From the NCBI GenBank assembly GCA_034190295.1, contig JAXHSW010000002.1, forward strand, positions 1 through 64,000: 64,000 nucleotides of DNA, read 5' to 3'. The DNA comes from Okeania sp034190295. Its GTDB lineage: Bacteria > Cyanobacteriota > Cyanobacteriia > Cyanobacteriales > Microcoleaceae. A program made the translations under genes and the position numbers. Under the pieces are notes generated by a model. That model saw nothing but the letters and a program-made list of their open reading frames with translations. It had not been told where the DNA came from and did no database searches. Numbering within the stretch: position 1 is the stretch's first letter; each line of letters begins with the position of its first letter. Of this stretch, positions 58,126-64,000 are shown one piece after another.

Positions 58126-58974
58126 TTACTCTAATTGCTCAACAAAAAGGGCAGATATTACCAACATCAAAGAAGCTATTAACATTAAAGTAGATATAGC
58201 ATTAATTGCTGGTGTTACTGAAAATTTAATCATACCATAAACGAATAATGGTAATGTCGTCGAACCTACTCCCGCAGTAAAAAAAGTTATCACAAAATCA
58301 TCTAGTGACAAAGTAAAAGCTAATAAAGCAGCACTAAAAATTCCCGGCCAAATCAAAGGTAAAGTAATACGAAAAAAAGTTCTCCATTCATTAGCACCTA
58401 AGTCTAAAGCAGCTTCCTCTAAAGCTGGGTCAAGTTCTGCTACCCGCGCTCTCACAGTTACCACAACAAAAGAGATACAAAATGCTATATGACTAATAAT
58501 TACTGTCGGTAAACCTAACACTAGACGAATGCCTAAAAAATTTTCTATTAATTGAAAACTTAGAGAAAAGAAAACTAATAAAGAAAGTCCTATAGTAATT
58601 TCTGGAATAATGATTGGTAGAAAAAGTATTGCCTCTAATACAGTCCGTCCGGGAAAACGAAAACGTTCCAATGCTAAGGCAATCATAGTACCAAAAATTG
58701 TGGCGATGATTGTCGAAATTACTGCTACTAAAAGACTGTTTTTCAAAGCTTCCCAAATCATCACATCAGTAATAGTGTCATTAGTTGTTCCTTGTAATAA
58801 ATTCCGATACCAATCTAAAGTAAAGCCTCGCCAAATAGCATTAAAACGAGAATTATTGAAAGAGTAAATTACTAATATCAAAATCGGTAAATAGAGAAAG
58901 GCAAAACCCAGAGCAGCATTTAGCCATAACCCAAATTTACCAAGAGAACGAATGAGTAAATCTAATTGTTTCAT
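58126..58974 (-). CDS. potC: Polyamine ABC transporter permease PotC
   Basis: 282 aa with six membrane helices. The permease signature (EAA motif) is EEAALDLGANEWRTFFRITL PL, with EAALDLGANEW at about residues 186-196. The early segment PILILVIYSFNNSRFNAIWR is typical of PotC. It pairs with PotB in the membrane and docks with the ATPase PotA through the EAA loop. The start at 58974 follows the usual MKQLDLLIRS opening. The upstream gap to potB is 178 bp and contains AGCTGATAGCTGA repeats. Confidence 0.88.
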   Translation of the reverse strand: MKQLDLLIRSLGKFGLWLNAALGFAFLYLPILILVIYSFNNSRFNAIWRGFTLDWYRNLLQGTTNDTITDVMIWEALKNSLLVAVISTIIATIFGTMIALALERFRFPGRTVLEAILFLPIIIPEITIGLSLLVFFSLSFQLIENFLGIRLVLGLPTVIISHIAFCISFVVVTVRARVAELDPALEEAALDLGANEWRTFFRITLPLIWPGIFSAALLAFTLSLDDFVITFFTAGVGSTTLPLFVYGMIKFSVTPAINAISTLMLIASLMLVISALFVEQLE

Positions 58975-59152
58975 TGTAGCTTTTAACTAGCTATGAGCTA
59001 AAAATCCAAGGGTTTAAGTCCCCCACTATATTTGAAAAAGCAGATGGTGCGCCTTTTATGGGGGTTTGTAGACGCGAAGCGGCTTCTCTTGAGTATCCCC
59101 CATTATACAGCTTGAGAAGCTGATAGCTGATAGCTGACCGCTGACTGCTATT

Positions 59153-60040
59153 TCAAAGTGAGATTTTTTTGTCTTCTGAAATCCGGAAATATATAATAAC
59201 TGGGATTAATACAATTACCATTAATAAAATTGATAAGGCTGAACCAAACGGCCAATTTCTCGCTTTAATAAACTGATTTTGAATGAGATTTCCCACCATC
59301 ATAGTTTTGGCACCACCTAAAATATCAGGAGTAATAAAAGCGCCAAATGCTGGAATAAAAACGAGTAAAGAACCAGCAACTATTCCTTTGATTGTCAATG
59401 GTAAAACTACACGAAAAAAAGTTCGTAAATCATTTGCTCCTAAATCTTGAGCAGCTTCTAATAAAGAAAAATTAAAACGTTCAATTGTGGCATATAAGGG
59501 TAATATCATAAATGGTAAATAACCATAAACTAAACCAACAATCACAGCAAATGGAGTAAAGAGAAGAGTCAAAGGTTCATCTATTAACTGTAAACTTTGT
59601 AGAGCAATATTAAATACTCCTTCGGTACGAAGTAATACAATCCAAGCATAAGTACGAACTAAAAAATTAGTCCAAAAAGGGATAATTATTAGCATTAGTA
59701 AGAGATTACGCCAAGGTGGTCTACGGGTAGCAATAAAATATGCTAAGGGATAGCCAATTAGTAAACAAATAATAGTTGTAATTAAAGCCAAAAATAAAGA
59801 CCGCCCAAATATTCCCCAATATATTCCTTGAGCTAGTCGTTGATAATTATCTAGGGTAAATTCCCAAACAACGCCACCGTAAGTACCTCTTTCTAAGAAG
59901 CTATAAATAAGTACAATTATTAAAGGGATGATGAAGAAAATTAAGATCCAAATAGTTGCTGGAAATAGCAGAATTAGTAAGTTGGTTAATTTCCGAGTTT
60001 CAATGGTTGATGTTGATTGTTTTTTATGAGGTTGCCACAT
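59153..60040 (-). CDS. potB: Polyamine ABC transporter permease PotB
   Basis: 295 aa. The first helix is LLILLFPATIWILIFFIIPL, and the EAA loop is LLEAAQDLGANDLRTFFRVVLPL. Sequence around FERGTYGG-type (LIYSFLERGTYGGVVWEFTL) is that of PotB-type subunits. It is the first gene of the potB-potC-potD set on the minus strand. No promoter is assigned; a GGGAGTGAG array lies just upstream (60100-60165). Confidence 0.88.
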   Translation of the reverse strand: MWQPHKKQSTSTIETRKLTNLLILLFPATIWILIFFIIPLIIVLIYSFLERGTYGGVVWEFTLDNYQRLAQGIYWGIFGRSLFLALITTIICLLIGYPLAYFIATRRPPWRNLLLMLIIIPFWTNFLVRTYAWIVLLRTEGVFNIALQSLQLIDEPLTLLFTPFAVIVGLVYGYLPFMILPLYATIERFNFSLLEAAQDLGANDLRTFFRVVLPLTIKGIVAGSLLVFIPAFGAFITPDILGGAKTMMVGNLIQNQFIKARNWPFGSALSILLMVIVLIPVIIYFRISEDKKISL

Positions 60041-60084
60041 ACAGCAGTTTCCGAAGTTATAAGGTACATATATTGATGGTTTTA

Positions 60085-60170
60085 GGGAGTAGGGAAGTAG
60101 GGGAATGGGGGAGTGAGGGAGTGAGGGAGTGAGGGAGTGAGGGAGTGGGGGAGTGGGGGAGTAAGCAAAA
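60085..60170. repeat. GGGAGTGA minisatellite upstream of potB
   Basis: Runs of GTGAGGGA and GTGGGGGA, eight to nine copies. The array lies about 50-130 bp upstream of the potB start codon, so length changes could alter its leader or promoter spacing. Confidence 0.85.
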
Positions 60171-60889
60171 AATATTTACCCTGTCAAAAGTCCACTTATT
60201 CTACCTCATAACAACGGGAAGTGCTGTATTAATTAATTGACGGTCGGGAGATTATAGCTATCAAATTATCAATTAGTAAATTAAAAATTATGACAGTTAT
60301 TACTGAATTAATTCTAGGTTTAACAAGAAGGTTAAGAGATTGTTTGTCAAATAAGTATTAAGAGATTATGGATGGATATTAATATAAAAGTGGGAAGGAG
60401 TCCAGGGATTGAAATAAGGATGACATGGGTGCATCTCAATGCAAGAATAAAGCCAAAAATTTATCGCTTTTAGGCAACAGGCAACTGCTCCGAAAGGCAA
60501 CAGGGAATAAGGAATAGGGAATATATAGGAAAAAAGTATTTTTGCTTGCTATGAGATGCACCCGATGACACAGTAGTGTATCAATATTCAGACTTCTAAA
60601 AGTTATGCTGACAAATAGAGAGTATAGTTGTGTCTTTAGAAAACTCCTTTATCAATTGATAATTGCTGAATTTGGTCTAAGACCTCTGACGCTCGTTCCT
60701 CGCTACCGCACTTCGCTATCATTTATGAAGAAAATAAAAATCAAATATTTTCCTTAAGTTCAATCCTCTTATGAGCAAGGAGAGGTAATTATCCATTATT
60801 CATTGTTCAGACTTCAATTGTTGAAGTCCTATTCCCTTTTTTATATTTCCTGATACATTCAATCTCTCTCTAATATGTATACTAATAAT

Positions 60890-60990
60890 ACTAAATCCGG
60901 TTTTCATAAATCTCTTATTTTTATAGCGTAATTGATTGATAGAAAAAGATTGAGTCAATATTTAAGAGTTGGTTTTGCTAACCGGATTTA
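60890..60990. repeat. MITE-4 copy 1, inverted ends AAATCCGGTT
   Basis: Left AAATCCGGTT, right AACCGGATTT, about 100 bp. The interior (AAATCTCTTATTTTTATAGC, AAAAAGATTGAGTCAATATT) is the reverse complement of copy 2 with few changes. Confidence 0.75.
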
Positions 60991-61517
60991 ATATTATCTT
61001 TCTACTTATTTTCACCAACGCCGATTTTCCTTCTTTCTTCTGCCATATATAGCAATCCGCGCATTGGTTGTGACAATTTTTATAATAGTTAATTTGAACT
61101 GAAAACCTTTCAAGATTCTGACTCGGTCCTCGCTCCTCGGTCCTCCTAACTCTCACCAAAATATTACAACTTAAATAGGATTGCTATAAGGTTTCTCTCA
61201 AAGATGGAACGCACTCCTAAGGAGATAGGAAGATTCGTATATTTACACAATTTTTTGTATTTCATATCAGAATAAAAACGGTTGTATAGACCTTCAATTG
61301 AACCTCTCTACTGTCGTCTACTAAGTGAAAAGTACTATAGTCCTTACTTGATAAGTAGAACTACTTCACAAAGATGGGATACCAATATCAGTGGTCTATA
61401 CGATCGCCAAAATCTTTTCTATCCCAAGGAACAGTTTCAGAAGACAAAAGTGAGAAAACATTTCCCTATCTAAAGTATTTCCACACCAACTATTTCTTTG
61501 CTATACCTGAATGATAC

Positions 61518-61618
61518 TAAATCCGGTTATTAAAACCAACTTTTCAATATTGACTAAATCTTTTTCTATCAAACAGTTAGCCTATAACAATAAGAGATTT
61601 ATCAAAACCGGATTTTGT
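61518..61618. repeat. MITE-4 copy 2, opposite orientation, with ATGATAC on both sides
   Basis: Left TAAATCCGGTT, right AACCGGATTTTGT, with the interior reversed relative to copy 1. ATGATAC occurs directly before (61511-61517) and directly after (61619-61625), a candidate 7-bp target-site duplication. Confidence 0.75.
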
Positions 61619-61961
61619 ATGATACTATTTAATAGGGATAAATATTAATATATCAACTTTTGTATATTGACAAATTAACATTTTTATGGTACCAGGCTCT
61701 AATCTAGATATTGTATAGCTCAAAGTGTTAAATATTATCAACTTTTATATATTGACAAATTAACATTTTTATGAGTCAACAAAAAAAAATCGGTAATTTT
61801 ACTAATCAAAGCAAACATACTATTTAGAAAATCAGTAAAATTATGGAGATTTTTCTAAAGATTTAATGAAGGAATAGAGCATCTTAAAAAATCAAAGATA
61901 TCAACTTTTATATATTTTCATCCTGAACAGTAATTGGCATAATTGAATAAGAAAAACATCA

Positions 61962-62195
61962 ATGCTTTCTGTGGAAATAAAAGAGACTCTATATTCAAGA
62001 AAAAATATGAAAAATTTACCTAAAAATAATCAAGAAGGTATTTGGAAAAAACATATAGTTAAAACGAAGAGAAAAGGATATTTCCGGAACATACAGGAGG
62101 TAAAGGTTGTAGCTAAAATAGCAAACATGGTTCAAGAACCATCTACATCAAAATCATTGACATCAAAGGTTTGGGTAGTTTATAGCTCTCTGTAA
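61962..62195 (+). CDS. Possible small basic protein, doubtful
   Basis: 77 codons: MLSVEIKETLYSRKNMKNLP followed by basic KKHIVKTKRKGYFRNIQEVK. No family recognised and no clear Shine-Dalgarno site. The only support is a good terminator 70 bases after the stop, which shows some + strand transcript ends here. A non-coding RNA is an equal alternative. Confidence 0.25.
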   Translation: MLSVEIKETLYSRKNMKNLPKNNQEGIWKKHIVKTKRKGYFRNIQEVKVVAKIANMVQEPSTSKSLTSKVWVVYSSL

Positions 62196-62265
62196 ATATA
62201 GTATCTATATCGATCCGCTTGTTTGAAAAAAACTGGTGGTCATACAAAAATTAATCAGTATAAGG

Positions 62266-62299
62266 GTTTCCAAAAGTTAAAAATTTGGAAACTTTTTTT
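62266..62299 (+). terminator. Intrinsic terminator
   Basis: GTTTCCAAA (62266-62274) pairs perfectly with TTTGGAAAC (62284-62292), nine-base loop, followed by seven T. It ends a + strand transcript from the doubtful gene or an RNA upstream. Confidence 0.75.
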
Positions 62300-63072
62300 A
62301 TTCAATTTGTTTTTTTAAGGAACTACATATCGATCTTTTCTGTCGCGGTTTTAACGATCCACCTGACAAGGGGATTTGAGTCCATAAGCAATTTTCCCCT
62401 CTGTCTTCTTCAATAGGGTTAACAAAAGATCCTCAAATTCAGCAACTTGAAAAAATCAAACACTCACCAATAAATTAATTATGTAAAGACAAATATTTGT
62501 ATATATAAATAATTCTATTATTCAATAGATTAATTATTATTATTTGAATTATATAAAAATCTTATTTTACTCGGCCAGATTATTTGTATAGCAGAAGGAA
62601 GAAGGAGAAAGGTTAATTATTGATATTCCGTTGTTTTATACCAATTTCATCAAATATTGCTACATTTATGGAAGAGTTAGCACCAGAACACCGTAGTAGG
62701 GAAGTTACATACTAAATCTGTAGAGACTAGGGGAAGAGAAGGATAAAAAAAGAGAAAAAAAGATTAAATATTTACAATATCTGCGAGTGAGAAAATTTTA
62801 CACTTAAGGCAAAAAATTATAGTTCTAAGATATAACTACCTTAGCGATCGGGAATAATTAATGACACCAATGAAGATGATAACTGAGTAGGGGAGAATAC
62901 TTATCTCATAACTTATTTCTGACTGCTATAATTATATCTTTGGTGCATAAAAGTGTAAATTAACAAGTTTGAGATCAGAAAAAATATGTTATAATGCCCA
63001 TCATAAATAAATTTTGATGATTTTTAGGAAAATCACTCTATACCCTCATCAAGTGGAGGGACAGAGTTAAGC
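62300..63072. other. Intergenic region upstream of the AAA-like gene
   Basis: AT-rich with no ORF of note. A TATAAT at 62990-62995 lies in its last part, followed by CATCATAAATAAATTTTGATGA, a small inverted repeat. GTGGAGGGAC precedes the ATG at 63073. Confidence 0.45.
62990..62995 (+). promoter_or_regulatory. Probable -10 box of the AAA-like ATPase gene
   Basis: TATAAT in AAAATATGTTATAATGCCC. The -35 is poor (GTTTGA at 62967-62972 with a 17-bp spacer). It lies 78 bases upstream of the start codon. Confidence 0.4.
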
Positions 63073-64000
63073 ATGACAGCCATCGAATCAATATCATTAT
63101 TTACTGAACAGTTAGTAAGAGTTAAAACAGGCAAATCTCTGTCAGACATTGAAAGAGAAGTTCTACGACTATCTTTGTCTGGAAAAACCTATAGCCAAAT
63201 AGCCTATAAATCAGATTATTCTAGAGATTATATTAGCCAAAATGTGGCTCCTAAATTATGGAAATTACTAAGTAATATTCTCAAAGAAAGGATTAGCAAA
63301 ACTAACTGCCTTTCTGTATTAGAAAGAAAACTATTGATTTATCAAGCAAGTATAAAGCAAGGGGCACATACTAGCTTAATTAATACAAATACAATCCAAT
63401 ATTTAGAAATTTATGAAATTAACGATTGTAAATTACTAGATGGAAGAATCCCTATGAGTTCTCCATATTATATAGAACGTGCGGAACAATTAATTTGTTA
63501 TTCAGAAATTAATAAACCAGGATCGTTTCTGCGTATAAAAGCACCCAGACAAATGGGAAAAACTTCTCTATTAATGAGAACTATTAATTATGCTATCAAA
63601 CAACAATATCAGACAGCACGATTAAGTTTACGAAGAGTTGATAGTACAGTTATCAAAGATATCAATAAATTTTTAAGATGGTTTTGTGCTAGTGTAACAA
63701 GAAAATTACAGCTAGAATCAAAGTTGAATGAATATTGGGACGAAGATATTGGTAGTATAGAAAGCTGCACTTTATATTTTCAAGATTATTTGCTTTCTAT
63801 CATAGATAATCCCATAGTTTTAGCAATAGATGAAGTTGATTATATTTTTCAGTCTCCAGAAATAGCAAATGATTTTCTGTCAATGCTGCATTCTTGGTAT
63901 GGAGAAGCAAAGGAAGTTAAACTCTGGCAAAAACTGCGGATAATTTTAGTAAAATCCACAGAAGTTTATATTGCAATGAATATTAATAAATCACCTTTTA
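63073..64000 (+). CDS. AAA-like (AAA_35) ATPase with N-terminal helix-turn-helix, 3' end off window
   Basis: At least 309 codons, running off the right edge. ATG at 63073 with GGAGGGAC a few bases before. Residues ~18-62 are a LuxR/sigma-4-like helix-turn-helix (SDIEREVLRLSLSGKTYSQI, KSDYSRDYISQNVAPKLWKL). After a linker comes the ATPase: SSPYYIERAEQLICYSEINK then RIKAPRQMGKTSLLMRTI, a Walker A of type APRQMGKTSL near residues 156-165, and Walker B IVLAIDEVDYIF near 250. This AAA-like domain occurs in many cyanobacterial signalling proteins, often with WD40 or TPR repeats downstream, which cannot be seen here. Function unknown. Confidence 0.85.
   Translation, partial: MTAIESISLFTEQLVRVKTGKSLSDIEREVLRLSLSGKTYSQIAYKSDYSRDYISQNVAPKLWKLLSNILKERISKTNCLSVLERKLLIYQASIKQGAHTSLINTNTIQYLEIYEINDCKLLDGRIPMSSPYYIERAEQLICYSEINKPGSFLRIKAPRQMGKTSLLMRTINYAIKQQYQTARLSLRRVDSTVIKDINKFLRWFCASVTRKLQLESKLNEYWDEDIGSIESCTLYFQDYLLSIIDNPIVLAIDEVDYIFQSPEIANDFLSMLHSWYGEAKEVKLWQKLRIILVKSTEVYIAMNINKSPF

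Larger units (their letters stand above)
60171..61961. other. Intergenic region, mostly unassigned
   Basis: No ORF with supporting features; the reading frames present are short and lack ribosome sites. It contains the two MITE-4 copies, a CAACAGGCAACTGCTCCG repeat family member near 60476 and a TATCAACTTTTATATATTGA direct repeat near 61650-61765. Confidence 0.5.

Noticed and set aside
61282..61473. 63-codon + strand frame
   Set aside because: No ribosome site, no family resemblance, AT-rich background where such frames are common.

Overview
The window reads as a draft-assembly piece of a filamentous cyanobacterium. The evidence is low-GC coding sequence rich in the HIP1 octamer GCGATCGC, a cyanobacterial-type carotene desaturase (crtD), cyanobacteria-restricted families (DUF928, DUF1822, DUF4058, many Uma2 proteins, CHASE2/CHAT proteins), and long repeat-filled spacers. 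Only about 60% appears to be coding, which recalls the Trichodesmium/Okeania/Moorena-type Oscillatoriales; genus is inference. Bases 1 to about 500 do not fit: they are GC-rich and encode part of a proteobacterial-type pilus secretin, fused directly to AT-rich cyanobacterial DNA, most likely a chimeric join.

Layout. 0.5-8 kb: a truncated choice-of-anchor L protein, crtD, a secreted beta-helix protein with a duplicated leader, and several small mobile repeats. 8.5-13.8 kb: ppk1, a small helix-turn-helix protein and aspS. 14.8-28.2 kb: a locus of CHAT-CHASE2 (broken by an in-frame TAG), DUF928, a GxxExxY nuclease-like protein, a very large TPR-CHAT protein, a sigma-70-like factor and DUF1822. 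It looks like a recurring but functionally undescribed cyanobacterial signalling/protease set. 29.3-31.2 kb: a membrane-anchored GTPase. 31.56-34.59 kb: a tandem array of about 490-bp units; seven sites each carry a perfect TTGACA and an exactly 17-bp-spaced -10 on the minus strand, with an ATG at the predicted transcription start. 35-37.5 kb: a membrane protein and a VWA protein that overlap. 37.6-41.1 kb: more arrays, a wrecked Uma2 gene and an IS5-like insertion sequence. 41.3-42.4 kb: potA, whose partners potB, potC and potD lie at 56.3-60 kb on the other strand. 42.5-50.4 kb: accessory genes (two Uma2, a toxin-antitoxin pair, an NB-ARC ATPase with a TPR partner, two small membrane proteins, DUF4058). 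51-56 kb: an FAD oxidoreductase with an SLH tail, a transposon-like element filled with a 67-bp array, and a patatin phospholipase. 60-63 kb: mostly empty, with an inverted pair of ~100-bp MITEs. The right edge holds the start of an AAA-like ATPase gene.

Repeats are the dominant theme. At least four small dispersed inverted-repeat elements (called here MITE-1 to MITE-4) and more than a dozen tandem arrays are visible. All seven N gaps are exactly 100 bases and sit inside arrays, so array sizes are unknown. One dispersed repeat family (core CACGGATTATGCCACGGATA) occurs between genes and also, in frame, as the 29-residue repeats at the N-terminus of the TPR-CHAT protein.

All function calls come from reading motifs and remembered family features; no database search was run.
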